A DNA stretch of 15,347 nucleotides. Origin: Vulcanimicrobiota bacterium (GTDB taxonomy: Bacteria; Vulcanimicrobiota; Vulcanimicrobiia; Vulcanimicrobiales; Vulcanimicrobiaceae). The position numbers and the translations under genes are program-made. The notes beneath the pieces are model-generated. The model saw only the letters and a program-made list of their open reading frames with translations, did no database searches and was not told where the DNA came from. The stretch covers positions 1-15,347 of the forward strand of contig PMUE01000090.1 of assembly GCA_003167055.1 (NCBI GenBank). The letters run 5' to 3'. This document shows, piece by piece, positions 8,408 to 15,272 of this stretch (positions are counted from its first letter, which is position 1; every line of letters starts with the position of its first letter).

Positions 8408-9913
8408 ATGAAATCACGCATACTCGCGGCCTGCCTCGGGGCCGTACTTTTGGTCGGAGCCGCATCAGCGGCGCCGTACGTTCCGCCGGCGCCGGCCGAT
8501 TCGGTGACGCACGCGGTCGCGCACGTCAACGGCCAGGCGATTCCGTACACGGCGCGCGCCGGCATGATCACGCTGCGCAATGACAAGGATCAATTGACGG
8601 GACGGATGTTCTACACCGCCTTCATCAAAGACGGTGCCGATCCGCGCACACGTCCGGTGACATTCTTCTATAACGGTGGTCCCGGCAGCTCGACCATTTG
8701 GCTGCGGATGGGATCGTTCGCACCGATGCGGGTCGAGACCGCCAACTACAAATCGATTCCCGGTCCGCCGTTTCATCTGATCGAGAACAACTACAGCTTG
8801 ATCGACAAGAGCGATTTGGTTTTCGTCGATGCGCCCAACACCGGCTGGAGCCGTGTGCTTGGCGTCGGCGATCCCAAAGACTTCATGGGCGTCGATCAGG
8901 ACGGGCGTGCGTTCACGCAGTTCATCCAGCGCTACATCACGCAATTCGGCCGTTGGAATTCACCGAAGTTTCTCTTCGGCGAGAGCTATGGCACGACGCG
9001 CGATTGCGTGCTCGTGAACATGCTGCAGGAAGCCGGCGTCCAAATGAACGGCGTCGTCTTGCTCTCCTCGATCCTCAACTTCGGTTTGGGGGGACTCGGC
9101 GGCGGTGAACAGATCGGCGGCGGCGACTGGGCCTACGTCGGTTACCTTCCGACCGAAGCCGCAGCCGCGTGGTACCACCACAAAGCTGGACAAGGGCAAT
9201 CCCTCCCGAGCTTCTTACGCACCGTCGAAGCCTTCGCCGGCACGACCTACCTGCGCGATCTCGCGGCAGGCGCCGATCTGAGCACGTCGGAGTTCAACGC
9301 CGACGTCGCCCGGCTGCATCAATACATCGGCTTGCCCGAGGATTACATTCGCAACTCGAACCTGCGGATTCCGTACTTCCGGTTCTTACAAGGCCTTCTG
9401 CGCGATGAAGATACGCTCGTCGGACGCTACGATGCGCGTTACACCACCTGGGATCTCGCGACAAATCAGGACTATCCGCAATGGGATCCTTCCGATGTGG
9501 GCATCTCGGGCGCGTTCGTTGGTCTCGGCCTGAACTACATGACGCAGACGCTCGGCTATCACACCAACCTGCAGTATCGCCCCACGGCCTACGGTCCGGT
9601 TCTCGGCGCGCGGTGGGATATGCATCACGACGGTGACGATCCGCCGGCGAACGTCACACCCGACCTTGCCCGCGCGATGACCACGAACCCGCACTTGAAG
9701 GTCTTCTCGGGCAACGGGTACTTCGATTTCGCGACGCCCTACTTCGCGACGGAGTACACGCTGGAGCATATGGGCATCGCCCCGGCGCTGCAGAAGAACC
9801 TCACGTTCGGATTCTATCCGTCCGGACACATGGTCTATCTGAACCCTGACGCGCTGGTCTCGTTCAAGCGAGACTTAGCAAATTGGTACGATAGAACACT
9901 GGCTAGCCAGTAA
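8408..9913 (+). CDS. Secreted S10 serine carboxypeptidase (paralog 2)
   Basis: This 501-residue S10 peptidase is closely similar to its upstream neighbour over its whole length. By eye about half the residues match, with shared blocks such as NGGPGSS, WNSPKF, SSILNFGL and YLPTEAA. A Sec signal peptide spans residues 1 to about 22 (ILAACLGAVLLVGAASA). The oxyanion motif is at 89-95, Ser193 in FGESYGT, Asp440 in NGYFDFATP, and His474 in SGHMVYL, so the triad is intact. It lacks the Pro/Ala-rich linker after the signal that paralog 1 carries. The start is secure: GGAGGA at 8395-8400 lies seven bases before the ATG. The gene ends the operon, just before a strong hairpin terminator. The two copies may differ in peptide preference; that is inference. 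Confidence 0.93.
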   Translation: MKSRILAACLGAVLLVGAASAAPYVPPAPADSVTHAVAHVNGQAIPYTARAGMITLRNDKDQLTGRMFYTAFIKDGADPRTRPVTFFYNGGPGSSTIWLRMGSFAPMRVETANYKSIPGPPFHLIENNYSLIDKSDLVFVDAPNTGWSRVLGVGDPKDFMGVDQDGRAFTQFIQRYITQFGRWNSPKFLFGESYGTTRDCVLVNMLQEAGVQMNGVVLLSSILNFGLGGLGGGEQIGGGDWAYVGYLPTEAAAAWYHHKAGQGQSLPSFLRTVEAFAGTTYLRDLAAGADLSTSEFNADVARLHQYIGLPEDYIRNSNLRIPYFRFLQGLLRDEDTLVGRYDARYTTWDLATNQDYPQWDPSDVGISGAFVGLGLNYMTQTLGYHTNLQYRPTAYGPVLGARWDMHHDGDDPPANVTPDLARAMTTNPHLKVFSGNGYFDFATPYFATEYTLEHMGIAPALQKNLTFGFYPSGHMVYLNPDALVSFKRDLANWYDRTLASQ

Positions 9914-9920
9914 AAGAGAA

Positions 9921-9951
9921 AGCGGCCGGGCAATGCCCGGCCGCTCTTTTT
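9921..9951. terminator. Bidirectional intrinsic terminator
   Basis: A perfect 11-base stem (AGCGGCCGGGC, 9921-9931, with its complement at 9935-9945) closes a three-base AAT loop. On the plus strand it is followed by CTTTTTATTT, ending the S10 operon eight bases after its stop. On the minus strand the same stem is followed by TTCTCTTTT, so it can also end the transcript of the convergent propeller gene, whose stop codon overlaps the plus-strand T-run. Confidence 0.92.
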
Positions 9952-12900
9952 ATTTCGGGCCGGCGATGGCCGCCAACTTCGCTATCGTCTCATCCAAGGC
10001 GTGTGAGAGCTTGTTGTAGGCGACGTGCTGATCGTGCGTCGGCGCAGCATCTGCACTCTGGACTGCGAAGAACAGAAATTCGAATTGCTGACCGAGGAAG
10101 CGGAGCGTCGTAAAATCGGTTGACGGTACGCCGACCGAGTTGTCCGGATTGCCTGCACTCCGAATGCCGAGCACGTCGCGCTGCAAGCGCGCGGTTTGCT
10201 CTGGGTTGAGTTTGCCCGACTTGAGGACCGCTTGCGCATGTGCGCGAGCAGCTCTGGCCTGTGCGATCTTGTCGTCGATGGCGTTCGAGAGCACGAACTG
10301 CTCGCGCAGCGCTTGATCGGTAACGTTGATGCGCGGATCCTTTGCAAGCGTCACCTGACGTACGTAGTTCGCACCGCCGACGGAGAGCCGCACGGTGTAT
10401 TGCCCGGGCGGTGCGAGCGGCCCGTCGTCGCGTCGCGTGGTGAAATCCCAGACGAAGCGATGCGCGCCCGGATCGGTATCGACCGTAAGCGGCGCGGGAA
10501 TCCAGCGCGGCGCGATCTCTTGCGTTGAGGGATCGATGACGTTGAGCTTATCCGCGCTCGAGTAGCGACGCAGCACGGCGCCGCTGGGGCCGACGATCTC
10601 GATGACCACCGGCGTCGACGGCGACCCGTTCAGGTAGTAGTCCACGTACATACCGAGCGGCGGATTCGGCGCTTGCGGTTCCTCGGGCTGGATCGGCGTG
10701 CCCTCGTCACCGGCGCGCCGGACCCGATAGGTCGTGCGCGGGGTGAAGAGGTAGTTGCCATTGCTGCTCACCGCGCGTGCCATTTCGCGCAGCGGTGCGA
10801 TGTCGTCCATGATCCATTCGGAGCGGCCGTGCGTCCCGATCACCAGATCGCCCGCGTGCACGTCGATGTCGCGCACTGACGACACCGGCAGATTGCGCTG
10901 CAGCGATTGCCAGTGCGCGCCGTCATCGAACGAGACGTACATGCCGCGTTCGGTGCCGGCATAGAGCAAACCGCGCACTTGCGGATCGGCGCGTACGACG
11001 TTGACGAACGACCCGTCGGGAATGCCGTCGGCGATCGCGCTCCAGTGCGCGCCGCCGTCGGTCGTCTTGTAGATGTAGGGACGGTAATCTTCGAGCCGAT
11101 GGCGATCGACCGCGATGTAGGCGGTGTTGCGATCGAGGCGCGACGCATCGATGATCCCGACCTTGCTCCACGGCGTCAACTGCGGCGGCGTCACGTTGTT
11201 CCAGTTCGCTCCGCCGTTGCGCGTGATCCAGACGCGGCCGTCGTCGGTTCCGGCCCAGATCGTCTTTGCATCGAACGGTGACGGCTCGATAGCGTAGACG
11301 ACGCCGCGCCGCGGCAGGCCGCTGCTATCGGCGAGCGTTGCCGGATCGAGATTGCTTGGATGATCTTCGCTCGCCGGACCGCTGAGATCGGGACTGACGA
11401 TCGTCCACGATTTGCCCTCGTCGCGCGAACGGAAGATCTGCTGGTGCGAGGTGTAGAGCGCGTGATCGACCGGCGAGATCGCAATCGGTAGCGTCCAGGT
11501 GTTCCGCCACACGTTGTCCGGATAGGCGGTGGTCGCGCTGATGTTTTGTTCCCAGCCGGTTGCAAGATCTTCGTATGTCTCAGGGTTGCTGCCGAAGAGT
11601 CTGCCGGTGTGATTCGGATCGACGGCGATCGTGCCGCTCTCCCCGCCGACGTCCATCGGGCGCCAGTCCATGAAGTTGATGGTGCGCTGGATCGATTGAC
11701 TCGGGGATGCAATCGCGCCCGAGTCTTGCTGCGCGCCGTAGACTCCGTAGAAAAACTGATTGTCGGCGATCACATGATAGAGTTGCGCCGTCGGCTGGTT
11801 GTACCAGGAACTCCACGTGTGCGCGCGGTCGACCGAGACTTGCACGCCTTGATCGCTTCCAAGAACCATGTGTGTCGGATCGTCGGGGTTGATCCACAGC
11901 GTGTGATAATCATCGCCGCCGGGCGAGCCTTTGATGGCATTGAACGTCTTGCCGCCGTCGTCGGAACGATACGTCGCGGTGTCCATCACGTAGACGGCGT
12001 CGGCGTTCTTCGTATCGACGGTGATCCCGCTGAAATACCAGCCGCGCTCCCATATACGGCGTTGTGCGGCGCCGCCGTCCATGTGCGTCCATGTGGCGCC
12101 GGCGTCGTCGGATCGATAAACGCCGCCTTGCGCGATATCGGTCGCCGCATCGACCTGCGCGTAGACGCGCGACGGATTGCTCGGCGCAACCGCGAGGCCG
12201 ACACGCCCGAACTTCGCCGGGAGCCCGTTGGTCAGTTGCGTCCACGTCGAGCCGCCGTCGGTCGTTTTGTAGACGCCGCTACCGGGTCCGTTCGACGGCG
12301 GATACGTGTTCCACGGCGGGCGCCGGGTTTGCCACAGTGCGGCGTAGAGCGTATCGGGATGCTGCGGATCCATCGCAAGCGAGATCGCGCCGGTGTTCTC
12401 GTCTTTGTAGAGTACTTTGGTCCAGGTCTTGCCGCCGTCGGTCGTCTTGAAGACGCCGCGTTGCGCATTGGGCCCGTATTGATGGCCGAGGGCTGCAACG
12501 TACACGACGTTCGCGTCGTGCGGATCGACGACAACCGCGCCGATCTGCCGGGTGTCCTCGAGGCCGATGTGCGTCCAGTTTTTACCCGCATCGGTCGACT
12601 TGTACATGCCGTTGCCGTAGGCGATGTCGGAACGCATGTCAGCCTCGCCGCTGCCCACGTAGATCGTCTTGGGATCGCTAGGCGCAACCGCGATCGCGCC
12701 GATCGACCCGATGTCTTCGTTGTCGAAAATCGGGTTCCACGTGCGTCCCGCGTTCGTGCTTTCCCACACGCCGCCGTCGACCGCGCCGAAGTAGTAATGA
12801 TCGGGCTCACCCGGAACGCCGGTCACCGCAAGCGCGCGGCCCCCGCGAAATGGGCCGATCAGCCGCCACGACAGCGAGGTGAGATACGTCGCGTCGACGT

Positions 12901-12994
12901 GGGCCGGACCGGTGGCAGCGGTCGATGATGCGCCAAGCGCACCGCTCGAAAGTGCAAAAAACGCCGCAAGAACAAAGCAAAGAGAACGTTGCAT
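9950..12994 (-). CDS. Secreted VPS10/BNR-type beta-propeller protein (sialidase-like fold, unknown substrate)
   Basis: This 1014-residue protein has a Sec signal at residues 1 to about 22 (LCFVLAAFFALSSGALGA). A large propeller region follows, with about ten Asp-box repeats of the form S/T-x-D-x-G-x-x-W/F. Examples are STNAGRTW (79-86), STDAGKNW (133-140), TTDGGKTW (184-191), TTDGGSTW (244-251), SDDAGATW (295-302) and SDDGGKTF (344-351), with four more between about 540 and 700. A FlgD/Ig-like strand region at about 842-873 contains FVWDFTTRRDDG and PGQYTVRL. A helical C-terminal region (about 895-1014) completes it. Proteins of this layout are annotated as glycosyl hydrolase or VPS10-domain proteins, but their activity is generally unproven and I see no catalytic signature. 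I chose the ATG at 12994 because the signal peptide begins there; the frame is open to 13039. No Shine-Dalgarno is obvious. Confidence 0.85.
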   Translation of the reverse strand: MQRSLCFVLAAFFALSSGALGASSTAATGPAHVDATYLTSLSWRLIGPFRGGRALAVTGVPGEPDHYYFGAVDGGVWESTNAGRTWNPIFDNEDIGSIGAIAVAPSDPKTIYVGSGEADMRSDIAYGNGMYKSTDAGKNWTHIGLEDTRQIGAVVVDPHDANVVYVAALGHQYGPNAQRGVFKTTDGGKTWTKVLYKDENTGAISLAMDPQHPDTLYAALWQTRRPPWNTYPPSNGPGSGVYKTTDGGSTWTQLTNGLPAKFGRVGLAVAPSNPSRVYAQVDAATDIAQGGVYRSDDAGATWTHMDGGAAQRRIWERGWYFSGITVDTKNADAVYVMDTATYRSDDGGKTFNAIKGSPGGDDYHTLWINPDDPTHMVLGSDQGVQVSVDRAHTWSSWYNQPTAQLYHVIADNQFFYGVYGAQQDSGAIASPSQSIQRTINFMDWRPMDVGGESGTIAVDPNHTGRLFGSNPETYEDLATGWEQNISATTAYPDNVWRNTWTLPIAISPVDHALYTSHQQIFRSRDEGKSWTIVSPDLSGPASEDHPSNLDPATLADSSGLPRRGVVYAIEPSPFDAKTIWAGTDDGRVWITRNGGANWNNVTPPQLTPWSKVGIIDASRLDRNTAYIAVDRHRLEDYRPYIYKTTDGGAHWSAIADGIPDGSFVNVVRADPQVRGLLYAGTERGMYVSFDDGAHWQSLQRNLPVSSVRDIDVHAGDLVIGTHGRSEWIMDDIAPLREMARAVSSNGNYLFTPRTTYRVRRAGDEGTPIQPEEPQAPNPPLGMYVDYYLNGSPSTPVVIEIVGPSGAVLRRYSSADKLNVIDPSTQEIAPRWIPAPLTVDTDPGAHRFVWDFTTRRDDGPLAPPGQYTVRLSVGGANYVRQVTLAKDPRINVTDQALREQFVLSNAIDDKIAQARAARAHAQAVLKSGKLNPEQTARLQRDVLGIRSAGNPDNSVGVPSTDFTTLRFLGQQFEFLFFAVQSADAAPTHDQHVAYNKLSHALDETIAKLAAIAGPK

Positions 12995-13076
12995 ACGCAG
13001 TTCGTTTTGCAAAATCGAGCAGGCGCCTTCTCGGGGCAAGCGTGTTAGCGTGGGGACATTCGGGTATCACGCCCTC
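12995..13076. promoter_or_regulatory. Divergent intergenic region with a small palindrome
   Basis: This 82-base gap separates the propeller gene (minus) and the 114-residue exported protein (plus). It contains the perfect 10-base palindrome TTTTGCAAAA at 13005-13014, ten bases upstream of the propeller start codon, where an operator could act. On the plus strand TATCAC lies at 13065-13070, six bases before the ATG at 13077, a weak -10 match. No confident promoter pair can be named. Confidence 0.35.
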
Positions 13077-13421
13077 ATGATTCTTTCTACTCAGACAGTC
13101 CGCGGCACCGCGCTCGCGCTGTGCGTCGCAATCGGCGGATCGATCGCCACCCCGGCCGTCGCGCTCGCCGATACCGGCTCGACCGCCGCAGCAATCGCCA
13201 TCGGCGCGATTATCGGCACGCTCATCTACGATTCAAGCCGCCACCAATATTATTACGTCAACGACAACCGCCATGTGTATGTCAGCAATGCGACGGCACA
13301 GGGCTGGTACCAACGTCAAGATCCGCAATATTTCCGCGCTCATCAGAACGACTTCTATCACAATCCTAGCCAATTCGATCGGGAATATCGCGGCTCGCAC
13401 GGACACCCGCCGCACCAATAA
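13077..13421 (+). CDS. Small exported protein, unknown function
   Basis: This frame gives 114 residues from the ATG at 13077. A Sec signal peptide covers about 1-31 (TALALCVAIGGSIATPAVALA). A second short hydrophobic, Gly/Ala-rich segment at about 37-50 (AAAIAIGAIIGTLI) could hold the mature protein in the membrane. The remainder is hydrophilic and rich in Tyr, His, Gln and Asn, with YYYVNDNRHVYVSN near residue 58 and a His/Gly/Pro-rich tail; it has no Cys after the signal. I do not recognise a family. An open frame continues upstream to 12879, inside the propeller gene on the other strand, but the signal peptide supports 13077. No strong ribosome-binding site is seen. Next comes another exported protein on the same strand 90 bases later. 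Confidence 0.7.
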   Translation: MILSTQTVRGTALALCVAIGGSIATPAVALADTGSTAAAIAIGAIIGTLIYDSSRHQYYYVNDNRHVYVSNATAQGWYQRQDPQYFRAHQNDFYHNPSQFDREYRGSHGHPPHQ

Positions 13422-13471
13422 GGAGCGCTTTCAACCGTCCTTCATGTGAACAGCAACTCGTTTTCAACTTG

Positions 13472-13485
13472 CGAGCGTACGCTCG
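13472..13485. promoter_or_regulatory. Perfect 14-base palindrome upstream of a secreted-protein gene
   Basis: CGAGCGTACGCTCG reads the same on both strands and lies 26 bases before the start codon at 13512, in the 90-base gap after the previous gene. Its position suits an operator near a promoter or a short 5'-leader hairpin. No T-run follows, so it is not an intrinsic terminator. Random occurrence in GC-rich DNA is possible. Confidence 0.4.
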
Positions 13486-13498
13486 AGTGGTCGAATAC

Positions 13499-13504
13499 GA
13501 GGTG
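13499..13504 (+). promoter_or_regulatory. Shine-Dalgarno site for the repeat-rich secreted protein
   Basis: GAGGTG lies seven bases before the ATG at 13512 and supports that start. Confidence 0.65.
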
Positions 13505-13511
13505 AGTAAGC

Positions 13512-14252
13512 ATGAAGAACCACCAAACGATCATCGCATCGATCCTTGCCGCCACACTTTGCGTCGCTTCGCCGCTCCTGGCGAATGCGTCGGATCACGG
13601 TGGCGGCGGCGGCGGCGGGAGTAGTAGCAGCAGCGATCACAGCAGCAGCAGCAGTAGCGACAGTCACTCCGCCCCGGCGTCGGCTCCCGCTTCGGTGGAT
13701 CGCTCCGCACCGGCTCCCGCTTCGGTGGATCGTTCGGCGCCGGCTCCAGCTCCGGTGGAGCGTTCCGCACCGGCTCCGGTTGAACGCAGCGCTCCCGCAC
13801 CGGTAGCAAATTCACCCGCCGAACATGCAGGTCCAGTGCCCCTCCCGCGGTCGCCGGGGCGCGGTCCGGTTCAACCGTTGCCGCATTACCAAGCCCGCAC
13901 GCCGGTGAACAGCGGCGGCGGCCAGCCGGCGCCCAATCCCAACCAGTATTCGAATCAATCACAATCCAACGACGACGATGCGTGGCTCGGCGCTACCGAT
14001 TCGTACTGGGGCGACGGCTTTTGGGGTCCGCTCGAAGCTGGGCTCGCGGCCGGCGCGTACATCGTCGTTCCCGGCTCACCGGGTTATCAATTACTGCAAA
14101 CCTACGGACTGACGCAAACGCCGTGCGGACCGCCGAATCTCGTCGAGATCCTCGGACCTGACGGCAGCAAGATCTGCGCCTTTCCGAACGAGAACGTCGG
14201 GCCGGGTGTGTACCACGTCGACCCGGATACGCTTACGCTGTATTCTTCGTAG
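13512..14252 (+). CDS. Secreted Gly/Ser/Pro-rich repeat protein with conserved-looking C-terminal domain
   Basis: This 246-residue protein has a Sec signal at 1 to about 27 (IIASILAATLCVASPLLANA). A low-complexity segment follows: a seven-Gly run at 30-36, a Ser/Asp/His-rich stretch at 37-53, and Pro/Ala repeats at about 54-98 built on PAPASVDRSA and PAPAPVERSA. A Pro/Gln/Asn linker leads to an ordered-looking C-terminal part (about 155-246) with SYWGDGFWG, then VVPGSPGYQLL, and two Cys (205 and 222) that could form a disulfide. It ends in VDPDTLTLYSS. The function is unknown; the layout suggests a surface or matrix protein with a flexible linker. GAGGTG seven bases upstream fixes the start. 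Its last 20 bases overlap the end of the convergent DDAH-like gene. Confidence 0.8.
   Translation: MKNHQTIIASILAATLCVASPLLANASDHGGGGGGGSSSSSDHSSSSSSDSHSAPASAPASVDRSAPAPASVDRSAPAPAPVERSAPAPVERSAPAPVANSPAEHAGPVPLPRSPGRGPVQPLPHYQARTPVNSGGGQPAPNPNQYSNQSQSNDDDAWLGATDSYWGDGFWGPLEAGLAAGAYIVVPGSPGYQLLQTYGLTQTPCGPPNLVEILGPDGSKICAFPNENVGPGVYHVDPDTLTLYSS
13681..13794 (+). repeat. In-frame 30-base tandem repeat inside the secreted protein gene
   Basis: Three consecutive 30-base units (13681-13710, 13711-13740, 13741-13770) encode PAPASVDRSA-type decapeptides, followed by a shortened 24-base unit encoding PAPVERSA. Units are imperfect, with mostly synonymous or conservative changes, so the array expands by whole codons and keeps the frame. 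Confidence 0.85.
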
Positions 14253-15072
14253 TTCTACGCACCGGGCCATCGTCGAGTTTGAGGGTCAGGCACTTCGACG
14301 ATCCGCCGGCTCGGTGAAAATCCGAAAGGTCCGTCTCGAACACGCAATACCCGGCGCGCTGTAAGCGAAGACGCAGCGCGCCGCTCGCGCGATGGAGTAC
14401 GATCGCGTCGCCGGCCTCGACCGCATTGCACGCAAAGGCGAGCGCGTCGTCCTGGGTTACTTCGATCAAATACTCGTTGCCGAGCGTCATACGCAGCAGC
14501 GCTTGCGCTTTCGGTGAAAACGCCGGCAGGTGCGCCATCACGTGTCCGCTGGTGAGCGGACATAACGCCGTATCGAGGTGGTAGAAGCGCGGATCGACGA
14601 GTCGCAACGGAAGGACGCGTGTGCCGCAAAGCCGTTCGAGTTGCGCCGCCGCGGAATGCTCGCTGCGCCAGCCGTAGCCGAAGTACAGCAGCGGCAAACG
14701 CCGATCGAAGAGTGCATCGCCGGCGCCTTCGAAAAAGACTCCGTCGAGCCGGGTCGTTGCGTAACCAAGTGAACTGAGCCGTTCGCGATACGCGCGCTCT
14801 TCGCTGCGGCGTTCCGGGTGACGAAACGAGCTAACGATCGCAAGGCGATCGCTGATCAACGCCGCGTTGGCGGTGAACACGATGTCGGGGAGGCTGGGCT
14901 GCGGCTCCACCAGCTCGATGTGCGCGCCGCCGATATCGAGCACCAGCGCAACGAGACGTTCCCATTGACGCTGCGCACCTTCTGCCGTGCTGCCGATATT
15001 GCGCGTCATCCACGGATTGATGTCGTAGGCGACGCGAAAGTGCGTCGGCGCACACATCAGTAATCGAGTCAT
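14233..15072 (-). CDS. Dimethylarginine dimethylaminohydrolase-like / amidinotransferase-superfamily enzyme
   Basis: This 279-residue protein belongs to the guanidino-group-modifying (pentein) superfamily. Visible markers are MCAPTHF and INPWM near the N-terminus, PDIVFTAN at 62-69, FEGAGDA at 114-120, the catalytic histidine H165 in FYHLDT, FACNAV at 213-218, and the nucleophilic Cys261 in GGSSKCLTL. DDAH enzymes hydrolyse N-omega-methylated arginines to citrulline and a methylamine. Related members are arginine deiminases and amidinotransferases, so the exact substrate is uncertain. No signal peptide is present, so it should be cytoplasmic. The ATG at 15072 matches the family N-terminus (MTRLLMC) but has no Shine-Dalgarno; a T-rich run and TATTAT lie directly upstream. 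Its end overlaps the convergent gene by 20 bases. Confidence 0.88.
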   Translation of the reverse strand: MTRLLMCAPTHFRVAYDINPWMTRNIGSTAEGAQRQWERLVALVLDIGGAHIELVEPQPSLPDIVFTANAALISDRLAIVSSFRHPERRSEERAYRERLSSLGYATTRLDGVFFEGAGDALFDRRLPLLYFGYGWRSEHSAAAQLERLCGTRVLPLRLVDPRFYHLDTALCPLTSGHVMAHLPAFSPKAQALLRMTLGNEYLIEVTQDDALAFACNAVEAGDAIVLHRASGALRLRLQRAGYCVFETDLSDFHRAGGSSKCLTLKLDDGPVRRTTKNTA

Positions 15073-15079
15073 TGAAAAA

Positions 15080-15085
15080 ATAATA
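15080..15085 (-). promoter_or_regulatory. Possible -10 box placing transcription start at the DDAH-like start codon
   Basis: Read on the minus strand, TATTAT is followed by seven bases (TTTTTCA) and then the ATG at 15072. That spacing would make a leaderless mRNA and would explain the absent Shine-Dalgarno. No good -35 is seen 16-18 bases further up, and the same bases form the T-rich tail of a hairpin, so the reading is ambiguous. Confidence 0.35.
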
Positions 15086-15114
15086 GGCGAACGTGCTTAA
15101 CCGCACATTCGCCT
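15085..15114 (-). terminator. Terminator-like hairpin upstream of the DDAH-like gene
   Basis: A 12-base stem with one mismatch (AGGCGAACGTGC at 15085-15096 against 15103-15114) closes a six-base loop. On the minus strand it is followed by a T-rich run (ATTATTTTTTC) that ends just before the start codon at 15072. On the plus strand it is followed by a shorter TTTGTT. It could end transcripts of the right-hand gene, act as an attenuator for the enzyme gene, or both. Confidence 0.55.
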
Positions 15115-15152
15115 TTTGTTACGCCGTATGTATTCTAAATTAACCGGAGGAC

Positions 15153-15272
15153 TGGTAGGTGTGAGGTATGACGTTTCCCCGAACGGGTTAGCCGAGCGGC
15201 GAGCACCCTGACATTAACTGTGCGAGACGCGAGGCGCTTAGAGAGGGGAAATGTCCTACCGAACACTCACCA
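15153..15272. repeat. Long imperfect inverted repeat, candidate structured RNA
   Basis: The arms 15153-15180 and 15245-15272 can pair over 28 positions, with 22 matches by hand alignment. The inner 16 bases are best: GGTATGACGTTTCCCC against the reverse complement GGTAGGACATTTCCCC, with two differences. The arms enclose 64 bases that can form GGGT/ACCC (15185-15188 with 15205-15208) around GCC/GGC, and short GCG/CGC hairpins near 15222-15237. The outer right arm covers the stop and last codons of the right-hand gene. As plus-strand RNA two of the differences become G-U pairs, against one on the minus strand, a weak hint of plus-strand transcription. It matches no riboswitch or ribozyme consensus that I can recall. 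Confidence 0.5.

Noticed and set aside
11546..12928. Open frame of 460 codons on the plus strand opposite the propeller gene
   Set aside because: The minus-strand frame carries clear Asp-box repeats and a signal peptide; the antisense frame is Arg/Val-rich with no motif, a codon-bias shadow.
13681..13800. Regular 30-base repeats that could suggest a CRISPR array
   Set aside because: Repeats are directly adjacent with no spacers, in frame, and encode a Pro/Ala-rich linker in a secreted protein.
15184..15245. tRNA gene suggested by AGCCGAGCGGC, like the D-arm of Ser or Leu tRNAs
   Set aside because: No GTTCGANTC T-arm, acceptor stem or credible anticodon arm can be placed around it.
15165..15260. 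c-di-AMP (ydaO-type) riboswitch, because of GGCTAACCCG on the minus strand
   Set aside because: Only this short block resembles the consensus; the other conserved blocks of that riboswitch are absent.
15153..15272. Integron attC recombination site
   Set aside because: The arms do not end in the RYYYAAC / GTTRRRY core sites, and no integrase or cassette structure is present.
15153..15272. Miniature transposable element with terminal inverted repeats
   Set aside because: No flanking target duplication is seen, the arm overlaps a coding end, and no second copy exists in the window; it cannot be excluded genome-wide.
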